Shown one piece after another: positions 23,868 through 31,420 of a stretch of DNA of 64,000 nucleotides. The DNA is from Nonomuraea coxensis DSM 45129. GTDB taxonomy: Bacteria > Actinomycetota > Actinomycetes > Streptosporangiales > Streptosporangiaceae. Position numbers and translations under genes: made by a program. Position 1 is the first letter of the stretch; the number at the start of each line of letters is the position of its first letter. Where the stretch lies: positions 8,402,501 through 8,466,500 of the forward strand of contig NZ_CP068985.1 of NCBI RefSeq assembly GCF_019397265.1, written 5' to 3'. The notes under the pieces are model-generated. The model searched no databases, had not been told where the DNA came from, and worked only from the letters and a program-made list of their open reading frames with translations.

Positions 23868-24725
23868 TTACGCCTTCTTCAGGCAGACGACGTAGACCGT
23901 GCCGTTGACGGACGTGCCGTTGTTGCCGCCGTGGCCGGCGGTCTTCTCCCCGCCGCTGGGGGCGAAGTCGTTGCCGCCGCCGTTGTCGTCCTTGGCGACA
24001 CTGACGGTCCAGCCGGTGCCGTTGCCGCTCGGCGCGCTGGTCATGACCTCCGCGTTCTTCAGGGTGCTGAAGCTGAAGCCGCCGCCGGTGGCGTTGCCGC
24101 CCTGGCTGCAGGAGGCGGTGGCGGAGCCGACGCTGTTCAGCGAGGCGGTCTTGGTGTAGGTCGTGAAGCTGCCGCCGTCCTTGCCGTCCGCGCCCTTCGG
24201 GCCCTGCGGGCCCGCGGGGCCGGTGTCACCCTTGGGGCCCTGCGGGCCGCGGGGGCCCTGCTCGCCCGGCTTGCCGGGGAGCCCGTCCTTGCCGTCCTTG
24301 CCGGGGAGCCCGTCCTTGCCGTCCGCGCCCTTCGGGCCCTGCGGACCCGCGGGACCGGCGGGGCCGGTGTCGCCCTTCGGGCCGGCGGGGCCGGTGGCGC
24401 CCTTCAGGCCGGGGCGGCCCTGCGGGCCCTGGGGGCCGGCGTCGCCCTTCGGGCCCTGCGGGCCCGTGTCGCCCTTGGGGCCGACGGTGACGGAGTTCGT
24501 GGTGGCCTCGCTGCCGCCGCCGATGAGCACGCGGATCTCGGTGGTGCGGCACTTCGTGGTCGGGTTCACGATGCGCGCGTAGCGCGTCTTCTTGTGCACG
24601 CAGGCGGTGACCTGGTTGCCGGCCGACGATGCGGTGGCGACGCCACCGACGGCGAGAAGCGAGGCGGCGAGCGCTCCGACAGTGGCGAGGGTGAGCGCAC
24701 GCCCACCGCGGATCTTGATAGCCAC
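23868..24725 (-). CDS. Secreted collagen-like (Gly-X-Y repeat) protein
   Basis: The 285-residue protein has a Sec signal (positively charged start, hydrophobic core to about residue 35, cleavage near ATASSA), a short head with two Cys (VTACVHKK, TKCRTTEIR), a collagen-type Gly-X-Y stretch (about residues 80-185, rich in GPKGD, GPQGP, GKDGLPGK) and a C-terminal domain with two Cys (ASCSQ, VVCLKK). It should form an extracellular trimer. The GTG start at 24725 has GGAAGGA upstream. The C-terminal part is probably a globular trimerisation or surface domain. Role unknown. Confidence 0.85.
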   Translation of the reverse strand: MAIKIRGGRALTLATVGALAASLLAVGGVATASSAGNQVTACVHKKTRYARIVNPTTKCRTTEIRVLIGGGSEATTNSVTVGPKGDTGPQGPKGDAGPQGPQGRPGLKGATGPAGPKGDTGPAGPAGPQGPKGADGKDGLPGKDGKDGLPGKPGEQGPRGPQGPKGDTGPAGPQGPKGADGKDGGSFTTYTKTASLNSVGSATASCSQGGNATGGGFSFSTLKNAEVMTSAPSGNGTGWTVSVAKDDNGGGNDFAPSGGEKTAGHGGNNGTSVNGTVYVVCLKKA

Positions 24726-24870
24726 GACTGTCCTTCCAAGCGACGGATGTTGCGTAAGAGATGCATGAGAAGCACGTTTCAACCGCTCCAAAGGATGGCA
24801 GAAACTACATAACGTGTTTATTACGGTGCAGAATGCGACTGACCGGGTTGACCGATAGTCTCCGACTCGG

Positions 24871-26946
24871 GTGAGTAAAACGGCACAGTCGCGGCACCGG
24901 CCGCCCGTGGATAATCGGCATGTGCCTCGCGCCGATCCCGCCCCCTACCTGCCGCCGGCCACCCAGCCGGTCCGCGGCGCGGTCTGGGCGATCCACCTGG
25001 TCCTGCCCATGCTGGGCCTCTGGCTCCTGCTCGCCAACGACTCCGTCAACATCCCCTGGCAGCACAACCCGAGCCACTTCTGGCTGATCGTCGCGGTCGC
25101 CGGGGTCAACGTGGCGCTCGGCCTGATGATCAGCGAAGCCTCGCGCCGCCGCCGCGACGCCCGCCTGTTCCTCGTGTCCATGGTCTTCCTGAGCAGCGCC
25201 GGCTTCTTCCTCATGCACGGCCTCGCCACGCCGATGATCATCCTGCACACGGGCTCGCTCGGCTTCGACATCGGCCAGCAGGTGGGCCTGTCGGTCGCCG
25301 CCGTGTTCGCCTTCGCCTCGGCGCTGCCGCTCGGCGAGCCGGCCGCCGCCCGCGTGCTGGGCGCGCAGCACTTCGTCCGCGCGGCGCTGCTCGGCTTCAT
25401 GGCGGTGTGGGGCGTCGTCTCACTGGTGCCGGGGCTGACCGCGCTCAGCGAGCCGCCCGCCGTGACGCCGGTGCCCTGGCTCGCCTGGGGCTCGATCCCC
25501 GGTCTGCTGCTGTACGCCGCCGCCAGCGTGATGATGTTCCTCATCCACCGGCGGCGGCCGTCGGCCATGCTGATCAGCCTCATCACCGCGTACGCGCTGC
25601 TGGCCGAGTCGATGGTCGCCGGCATGTCGCAGCTCAACTGGCACCTGTCGTGGTGGGAGTGGCACCTGCTGCTGACCCTGGCCTTCGTCTTCGTGGCCTA
25701 CAGCGCCTACCTGCAGTTCCGGCGCGAGGGGTCGAGCGCGGGCCTGTTCGACTCGGTGACGCTCGCGGCGACCGTACGCCGGATCAGGCAGGACTACGAC
25801 CGGGCCCTGGAGGAGCTGGTCGAGGCCGTACGCAGGGGCGAGCCCCTGGCCGCGACCCGCCTGTCGGGCAAGTTCCGGCTCAACGAGAGCCAGACCGCCG
25901 TGCTGGACCGGGCGGGCGCGGCGCTCGCGGGCGAGCGGGAGCTGTCGGCCCGGCTGGCGGCCCTGGTGGACGTCAGCGGCCGGACCAGGGTCGGGCTGCC
26001 GGAGGACGAGCTGCTGGCCTCGTCGCTGGAGCGGGTGCGGCAGGCGTACGGAGACGTCAAGATCGCGTTGGTGGCCGACGGCCGGACGCAGGTCGGCTCC
26101 CGCGAGTACGCCTTCACCGGCGACGAGCCCATCCGCCGCGACCACCTGCTGGCCTTCCCGCTCACCGTCAAGGGCAGGCTGGCGGGCGTGCTGGAGGTGC
26201 CGATCGGCCGGACGAGCCAGGACGAGGCCCTCGCCGCCACGCTCGCCGGCCAGCTCTCCCTCTCGCTGGAGAACGCCCGCCTCTACCGGGAGCTGCACAC
26301 GTTGTTCCACCAGTACATGTCGCCGGACGTGGCGCACGCGCTGCTGGCCGACCCGGCGCAGGCGGCGCTCGGCGGCGAGCTGCGCGAGCTGACCGCGCTC
26401 TTCGCCGACCTCAAGGGCTTCACGACGTTCTCGGAGAAGGTCACGCCCGGCGAGATCGTCGAGATGCTCAACCGCTACCACACGGCCGCCGTGCCGTGCA
26501 TCCTCGACAACGGCGGAACGATCGTGCAGTTCGTGGGCGACGCGCTGCTCGCGCTGTTCAACGCCCCGGCCGCGCAGGAGGACCACGCGCGGGCCGCCTG
26601 CCGGGCGGCGCTCGCGATGCAGCAGGCCGCGGCCGAGGTGGCCGAGGAGATGGCGTGGAAGCGGGTGGACGACGTGCCGTGGCCGACGTTCCGGGTGGGG
26701 ATCAACACGGGGCCCGCCCTGGTCGGCAACATCGGCAGCCCCGAGCTGCGCGGCTTCAACGCCATGGGCGACTGCGTCAACGTGGCCGCCCGGCTGGAGG
26801 GCGTCGCCGAGCCCGGCACGGTCGTCATCGGCGAGACGACGCTCAAGCAGCTCGGCGCGGGCGCGAGCGTCAGCCCGCTGGGACGGCTGAGCCTGAAGGG
26901 CAAGGAGGAGCTCGTCGCGGCGTACGTCCTGACCGGGCTGGCGTAG
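24871..26946 (+). CDS. Membrane class III adenylate/guanylate cyclase with GAF-like sensor
   Basis: This 691-residue protein has an N-terminal membrane domain of about eight helices (residues 32-285), a linker helix, a GAF-like domain (about 365-470) and a class III cyclase domain (about 505-690). Metal-binding Asp residues lie in FADLKGFTTF and GDALLALF, and NAMGDCVNVAARLE provides the Asn/Arg transition-state residues, so catalysis is likely. The membrane part may sense an unknown ligand. Start is uncertain: GTG at 24871 (TAGTCT box nine bases upstream) or GTG at 24922. A Crp-type regulator is encoded 1.1 kb downstream. Confidence 0.85.
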   Translation: MSKTAQSRHRPPVDNRHVPRADPAPYLPPATQPVRGAVWAIHLVLPMLGLWLLLANDSVNIPWQHNPSHFWLIVAVAGVNVALGLMISEASRRRRDARLFLVSMVFLSSAGFFLMHGLATPMIILHTGSLGFDIGQQVGLSVAAVFAFASALPLGEPAAARVLGAQHFVRAALLGFMAVWGVVSLVPGLTALSEPPAVTPVPWLAWGSIPGLLLYAAASVMMFLIHRRRPSAMLISLITAYALLAESMVAGMSQLNWHLSWWEWHLLLTLAFVFVAYSAYLQFRREGSSAGLFDSVTLAATVRRIRQDYDRALEELVEAVRRGEPLAATRLSGKFRLNESQTAVLDRAGAALAGERELSARLAALVDVSGRTRVGLPEDELLASSLERVRQAYGDVKIALVADGRTQVGSREYAFTGDEPIRRDHLLAFPLTVKGRLAGVLEVPIGRTSQDEALAATLAGQLSLSLENARLYRELHTLFHQYMSPDVAHALLADPAQAALGGELRELTALFADLKGFTTFSEKVTPGEIVEMLNRYHTAAVPCILDNGGTIVQFVGDALLALFNAPAAQEDHARAACRAALAMQQAAAEVAEEMAWKRVDDVPWPTFRVGINTGPALVGNIGSPELRGFNAMGDCVNVAARLEGVAEPGTVVIGETTLKQLGAGASVSPLGRLSLKGKEELVAAYVLTGLA

Positions 26947-26958
26947 CGGGCTCCCGGC

Positions 26959-27951
26959 TCAGCGGCGCAGGGCGGGGCGGCGGGCCCAGGTGGCCCAGCG
27001 CCAGAGCCACTCCAGGGGGCCCTGGCGGCAGCGGCGCAGCCAGAGGGTGGAGAACAGCCACTGCGCCGCGAGGATGACCGCCGCCGCCTGGAACGCCACC
27101 GTCGGCGACTCGCCGATCGGCAGGCCGAGCAGGTGCGCGGCCGCCAGGACGAGGAGCGTGGCGGTCAGGTAGTTGGTCAGCGCCATCCGGCCGAGCGGCG
27201 CGAAGACGAACCGCAGCACCGGCCGCAGCGGCGTCCTCAGCAGGACCAGCACGCCGCACACGTAGATGGCGGCGAGCAGCAGGTCGGCCAGGGTGGTCAG
27301 GGCGGGCAGGTAGGCCGTCTCGCCCAGCGCCCGCAGGTTCGCCTGCTCCCACAGGGCGGCGGCCAGACCCGCCGCGAAGGCGAGGCCCAGCAGCAGCGGC
27401 CCCCGGGTGGACCCCTCGATCTTCGCGATCACCCCGTAGCGGACCAGCGCCGAGCCCAGCAGGAACAGCCCGGCGATCAGCAGGGGCCCGCCCCCGCTGC
27501 TCACCGCCACCGCCAGGAACACGGCGGAGAGGCCCGCCACCGCCCACCGGGGGATCCGGCTCGACGGCAGCAGCACCAGCAGGCCGACGACGGCGTACTT
27601 GGTCAGGACCTCGCCGGGCCACAGCAGCATGTGGACGAGGCCGATCGCGAGCAGCGCACCGAGCCGGCGCAGCAGGACCAGCCACGGGCGGGGGTCGCGG
27701 TGCGCGGCCGACTCCAGCAGCAGCGAGAACCCGATGCCGAACAGCAGGGAGAAGATCGGCAGCCCGAGCCAGGGGTCCCAGTCGCCCATGGGCTGCACCG
27801 CGACGGCGGAGCCGCCGGAAGCCATGAGCTGGATGTTGGCGAGCAGGATCTCGCCCAGCGCGAACCCGCGCAGGACGTCGAGCGCGGCGATACGCGGCCG
27901 GACGAGGGCACCGGGGTCCGGTCCCGGAGCGTGATCTTGGGGGGAAGGCAT
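26959..27951 (-). CDS. DUF418 domain membrane protein
   Basis: This 330-residue integral membrane protein starts RPRIAALDVLRGFALGEILLANIQLM, the conserved RIxxLDxLRGxAxxGILxxNI motif of the DUF418 (YeiB) family. It ends with FAPLGRMALTNYLTATLL and a final helix pair followed by RRCRQGPLEWLWRWATW. About nine or ten helices are predicted. The family is distantly related to membrane acyltransferases, but no function is established. It converges on the cyclase gene. Confidence 0.9.
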   Translation of the reverse strand: MPSPQDHAPGPDPGALVRPRIAALDVLRGFALGEILLANIQLMASGGSAVAVQPMGDWDPWLGLPIFSLLFGIGFSLLLESAAHRDPRPWLVLLRRLGALLAIGLVHMLLWPGEVLTKYAVVGLLVLLPSSRIPRWAVAGLSAVFLAVAVSSGGGPLLIAGLFLLGSALVRYGVIAKIEGSTRGPLLLGLAFAAGLAAALWEQANLRALGETAYLPALTTLADLLLAAIYVCGVLVLLRTPLRPVLRFVFAPLGRMALTNYLTATLLVLAAAHLLGLPIGESPTVAFQAAAVILAAQWLFSTLWLRRCRQGPLEWLWRWATWARRPALRR

Positions 27952-28075
27952 GGGACCTCATCCTGGCGACGCGGCCCCGGCGCGGGCATCGACCGCAAGT
28001 CCGGTCCCCCGCTCCGCGCCCGTACTTTCGGCCGATGCCTCCGGCGGAGCCGTAGCTATGCGCGTTCCAGGCCGA

Positions 28076-28081
28076 CATAAT
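28076..28081 (+). promoter_or_regulatory. -10 box of a leaderless promoter for the Crp-type gene
   Basis: CATAAT ends seven bases before the ATG at 28089; no ribosome-binding site is present. Confidence 0.5.
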
Positions 28082-28088
28082 CGGGCGC

Positions 28089-28751
28089 ATGGACCCAGAG
28101 CCGGGCGAGTTCCTGTCGATGCTCACCGACGAGGAGGCGCAGGCCCTGCGCGCGGCCGGACGCCTGCGCCGCTGGGATCGCGGCACCGCCGTGATGAACG
28201 AGGGCGACCGCGGCGACTGGGTGCTCGTGCTGCTCGACGGCCGGGTCAAGGTGTCGTCCCACACGAGCGGCGGCACCGAGGTGGTACTGGCCGTACGCGG
28301 GCCTGGCGGGCTGCTCGGCGACATGTCCGCCATCGACGGCTCGCCGCGCTCGGCCACGGTCACCGCGCTGGAGCCGATCAGCGGCATCGTGGTGCGCGAC
28401 TTCCCAGCGTTCCTGGAGGCCCACGGGCGGATCGCGGTGCTGCTCATGAAGCTCGTCACCGGCCGGCTGCGCGACTCCGACAGGAAGCGCGTCGAGTACG
28501 GCGCCTACGACACGACCGGCCGGGTGGCGACCCGCCTGATCGAGCTGGCCGAGCGGTACGGCGAGAAGACCAACGGCGGGGTGCGCGTGGCGCTGCCGCT
28601 GTCGCAGGACGAGCTGGCGGGCTGGACCGGCGCGTCGCGGGAGGCGGTCAGCAAGGCGCTGCGCACGCTGCGCGACCGGGGGCTGATCGAGACCGGGCGG
28701 CGGCGCGTGGTCATCCATGACCTCGACGGCCTCAGGAAGCGCGCCCGGTAA
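28089..28751 (+). CDS. Crp/Fnr family transcriptional regulator
   Basis: This 220-residue protein has a cyclic-nucleotide-binding beta-roll (about residues 15-125) and a Crp-type winged helix (about 150-210: LSQDELAGWTGASREAVSKALRTLRDRGLIETG). The phosphate-binding cassette reads GGLLGDMSAIDGSPRSATV: the Arg and Ser are present, but the Glu that contacts the ribose in E. coli Crp is replaced by Asp. It may bind cAMP made by the cyclase upstream, or another ligand. No Fe-S cysteine set is present, so it is not Fnr. The next gene, an MFS exporter, starts 44 bases downstream with its own promoter. Confidence 0.9.
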   Translation: MDPEPGEFLSMLTDEEAQALRAAGRLRRWDRGTAVMNEGDRGDWVLVLLDGRVKVSSHTSGGTEVVLAVRGPGGLLGDMSAIDGSPRSATVTALEPISGIVVRDFPAFLEAHGRIAVLLMKLVTGRLRDSDRKRVEYGAYDTTGRVATRLIELAERYGEKTNGGVRVALPLSQDELAGWTGASREAVSKALRTLRDRGLIETGRRRVVIHDLDGLRKRAR

Positions 28752-28767
28752 CCCCCGCACCAAATCG

Positions 28768-28784
28768 GACGTACGTCGTACGTC
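28768..28784. promoter_or_regulatory. Operator palindrome at the MFS exporter promoter
   Basis: GACGTACG-T-CGTACGTC is a perfect 17-base palindrome whose last base abuts the CATAGT -10 box (28784-28789), which itself lies six bases before the ATG at 28796. A repressor bound here would block the promoter. The protein is not known. Confidence 0.7.
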
Positions 28785-28795
28785 ATAGTGGGAGC

Positions 28796-30265
28796 ATGGT
28801 CGCGGTCACCCCCCAAGACGACAGCCGCCTCCGCTACGCCTGGAAGGCGTGCTCGGTCACCAGTCTGGGGCTCGTCCTCATCGGCATCGCCGGCAGCACG
28901 CTGAACGTGGCCTTACCGACCGTCGTGCGGCACTTCGCGGCCGGGCCGACGGAGTCCGGCTGGATCCTGCTGTCGTTCCTCCTGGTCAACACGGCGACCC
29001 TGGTGCTCTTCGGCCGGGTGGCCGACCTGCTGGGCAGGCGGGAGGTGTACCTCGCGGGGTTCGCCCTGTTCACGCTGGCCTCGCTGCTCGCCGGGCTGTC
29101 GCCGGACGTGTGGTTCCTCATCGCGATGCGCGTGGTGCAGGCGGTCGGCGCGGCGATGATCCTGGCGAACGGCACCGTGATCATCACCGACGCCTTCCCG
29201 CCCGAACGGCTGAGCCAGGGCATGGGCGTCTACATCGGCACGCTCTCGGTGGCGCAGCTCGCCGGGCCCACGATCGGCGGCCTCATCGCCGCGACGGCCG
29301 GCTGGCAGTGGATCTTCTGGGTGAACGTCCCCGCCGGGCTGCTCGCGCTCGGCTGGGGCGCGGCAATCCTGCGCAAGGTGCCCCGGGGGCCGCGCAGGCC
29401 CGTGGACGCGCCGGGCAACGTGCTGCTGTTCGCCGCGCTGTCGGCGCTGCTGCTGGCGCTGTCGGAGGCCGGCTCGCGCGGGCCGGCGAGCCCGGTGGTG
29501 CTGGCAGGGGCCGGGGTGTTCGTGCTGCTGGTGCCGCTCGTCGTGCTGGCCGAGCGGCGGGCCTCCAACCCGGTGCTGGACCTGCGGCTGTTCGGCGGGC
29601 GGCTGCTCGCGTACGCGAACGCGGCCTCGTTCTGCAACGCGCTGGCCCGCTCGGCGCTGATCCTCGTGGTGGCGCTGTACTTCCAGGCCGCGCGAGGGCT
29701 GGACGCGTTCGCGGCCGGGCTCAGCGTGCTGCCGGTGCCGGTCGGGATCGGGCTGGCCTCGCCGCTGGTGGGGCTGCTGGGGCGGCGGGTGTCGCCGTAC
29801 GCGCTGTCGATCGGCGGGGCGACGCTCAGCGCGCTGGGGCTCGGGACGCTGATGCTGACGACCGATCCGGCGACGCCGTACTGGGTGACCGGGATCGGCC
29901 TGTTCGTGGCCGGGTGCGGCAGCGGAACGTTCCTGACCGGCAACACCACGCAGGTGATGGCGGCGCTGCCGAGCGACAGCCTGGGCGTGGTCAACGGCTT
30001 CCGCGTCATGATCATGAACGTCGGGATCGTCATCAGCGTCGGACTGTCGCTCAGCGTGCTCACCGCCTCCGTCGGGCCGGAGCTGCGCGCCCAGGTGTAC
30101 GCCGGAACGCTGTCCGCGCTCTCCCCCGTGGCCGTCGGGCAGCTCATGGACGGCTTCCAGCGGGCGTACGCGGTGCTGTTCGCGGTGGCCGTGGCGGGCG
30201 CGCTGCTCGCGGCGCTGGCGCGCGGTCAGAGCACGGCGGAGAGCCGCGCCTCGACGTCGCGGTAG
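28796..30265 (+). CDS. MFS drug exporter (DHA2, 14-helix type)
   Basis: This 489-residue protein is a proton-coupled major facilitator with about 14 helices. Motif A-like GRVADLLGRREVYLAGFALF follows helix two, and motif C (GPTIGGLIAATAGWQWIFWVNVPAGL) lies in helix five, the mark of drug/H+ antiporters. It probably exports a toxic or self-made compound. A rare TTA leucine codon (28913-28915) makes it a possible bldA-tRNA-dependent gene. It is behind a perfect palindrome. Its end overlaps the convergent MTHFR-like gene by 40 bases. Confidence 0.92.
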   Translation: MVAVTPQDDSRLRYAWKACSVTSLGLVLIGIAGSTLNVALPTVVRHFAAGPTESGWILLSFLLVNTATLVLFGRVADLLGRREVYLAGFALFTLASLLAGLSPDVWFLIAMRVVQAVGAAMILANGTVIITDAFPPERLSQGMGVYIGTLSVAQLAGPTIGGLIAATAGWQWIFWVNVPAGLLALGWGAAILRKVPRGPRRPVDAPGNVLLFAALSALLLALSEAGSRGPASPVVLAGAGVFVLLVPLVVLAERRASNPVLDLRLFGGRLLAYANAASFCNALARSALILVVALYFQAARGLDAFAAGLSVLPVPVGIGLASPLVGLLGRRVSPYALSIGGATLSALGLGTLMLTTDPATPYWVTGIGLFVAGCGSGTFLTGNTTQVMAALPSDSLGVVNGFRVMIMNVGIVISVGLSLSVLTASVGPELRAQVYAGTLSALSPVAVGQLMDGFQRAYAVLFAVAVAGALLAALARGQSTAESRASTSR

Positions 30266-30972
30266 CGGGAGACCGGGACGAGGTGGACCCCGGCGAACGC
30301 GCCCGACTCGCGCAGCGCGAGCACCTGCTCGCAGGCCGCCTCGACGCCCGCCATGCGGTCGGCCGCCACCCGCCGGACGAGGTCGCCGGGGATGCCGATG
30401 TCGGGGATCGCGGCGGCCAGGGCCGCGGCGTGGCGCTCGCTGGCGAGGACCATCACCCCGGCGTAGACCGGCACGTCCGCCGGATGCTCCTCGCGCCACC
30501 GGAGCTGATCCTCGACCGAGTAGCTGACCTGGAGGAACAGGAAGTCGGCCGTGTGCTTCCACGCGGGCAGGGAGCGCAGCCCGGCCGCCGCGCCGAGGCG
30601 GAGGTCCGGCGAGAACGCCCGCGCCTCCTCGATCATCGAGCGCACGGTGAGGTCGCCGGTCCGGTTGCCGCTCGTGGGCTTGTCGCCGTACACGAACAGG
30701 AACTGGTCCACCCCGTACGCGGCGGCGGTCAGCAGGTCGCGGTGGAAGCCGAGCAGGTTGCGGTCGCGGGAGTTGAGACAGGCGATGCCCCGCCCGCCCA
30801 TCGCCTCGACCTCGTGCGCCACGGCCACGCTCGACACGGTCGCGCGCCCGATGTGGTTGTCGGGGATGAGGAAGGAGTGGGCGATCGTGCTCATGGTGCC
30901 GATCTGGTGCCTGACGTGCTTCAGATCGGGCTTGGTCGGGGGTTCGATCTCGCAGATCAGCTCAAAGGTCAC
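30226..30972 (-). CDS. Methylenetetrahydrofolate reductase-like protein
   Basis: The 248-residue protein is a short MetF-fold TIM barrel: FELICEIEPPTKPDL at the start, GIACLNSRDRNLLGFHRDLLTAAAYGVDQFLFVYGD in the folate/FAD core, and FLFLQVSYSVEDQLRW. It lacks the length of canonical MetF (about 300), so it may be a specialised folate or corrinoid-associated reductase and not the main methionine-pathway enzyme. GTG start at 30972 overlaps the stop of the upstream chimeric remnant (GTGA), which may drive its translation. Confidence 0.8.
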   Translation of the reverse strand: MTFELICEIEPPTKPDLKHVRHQIGTMSTIAHSFLIPDNHIGRATVSSVAVAHEVEAMGGRGIACLNSRDRNLLGFHRDLLTAAAYGVDQFLFVYGDKPTSGNRTGDLTVRSMIEEARAFSPDLRLGAAAGLRSLPAWKHTADFLFLQVSYSVEDQLRWREEHPADVPVYAGVMVLASERHAAALAAAIPDIGIPGDLVRRVAADRMAGVEAACEQVLALRESGAFAGVHLVPVSRYRDVEARLSAVL

Positions 30973-31346
30973 GAAGAGGACCCTAGCCGCCGGCAGGCGA
31001 GGGTTTCGATGCCCGCCAGGACGAGGTCGACGCCGAAGGTGTCGTAGAGCGCCGGGTCCGGCCCCTCGACCAGCGGCACGGCCATCTCCACGATGTGCGG
31101 GTAGGTCTCGGGCGGCACCGACCGCAGGCCGATGAGCTTGGCCCGCACGGCGGAGGCGGCCTCGCGGCCGGCGCGGTGGTGCACGGGGGCGTCGGCGATG
31201 GCGCTGTTGAGCAGGTAGCGGCCCTCCTCGTCGATCCTGCGCACCGGCTCGCGGAGCCCGCGCCGGTCCGTCGTCGAGAAGAAGAGCTCATCCGCACGGA
31301 TGTGATGTTCCATGCCGTTCGGCATGATGGATCCGCCGGCCGTCAT
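30969..31346 (-). CDS. Chimeric small protein: PAS head joined to a TetR-type C-terminal tail
   Basis: This 125-residue reading frame starts with the stereotyped opening of actinobacterial PAS sensor proteins (MPNGMEHHIRADELFFSTTDRRG), which stops after about 30 residues. The rest (AVRAKLIGLRSVPPETYPHIVEMAVPL, DTFGVDLVLAGIETL) looks like the C-terminal ligand-domain end of a TetR regulator, without any DNA-binding domain. It therefore looks like an in-frame deletion fusion of two genes. GGAAAGGTGG precedes the ATG at 31346, and the stop overlaps the MTHFR-like start, so it is probably still translated. An independent function is doubtful. Confidence 0.6.
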   Translation of the reverse strand: MTAGGSIMPNGMEHHIRADELFFSTTDRRGLREPVRRIDEEGRYLLNSAIADAPVHHRAGREAASAVRAKLIGLRSVPPETYPHIVEMAVPLVEGPDPALYDTFGVDLVLAGIETLACRRLGSSS

Positions 31347-31420
31347 CGCCCACCTTTCCCGTCTTCGGAGGCGATGGCAGCTCGGATCACGGGGCAGGGA
31401 AGGGCGAGTTCGCACCTGGG

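Noticed and set aside
24180..24480. Repetitive GGGCCCTGCGG-type DNA as a possible intergenic repeat array
   Set aside because: It is the coding sequence for Gly-X-Y triplets of the collagen-like protein.
28768..28784. Crp-binding site at the MFS promoter
   Set aside because: The palindrome lacks the TGTGA/TCACA half-sites of Crp and is better described as an unknown repressor site.
31311..31326. CATGCCG-TT-CGGCATG palindrome as an operator
   Set aside because: It lies inside the start of the chimeric PAS/TetR reading frame (coding for Met-Pro-Asn-Gly-Met) and may be chance.
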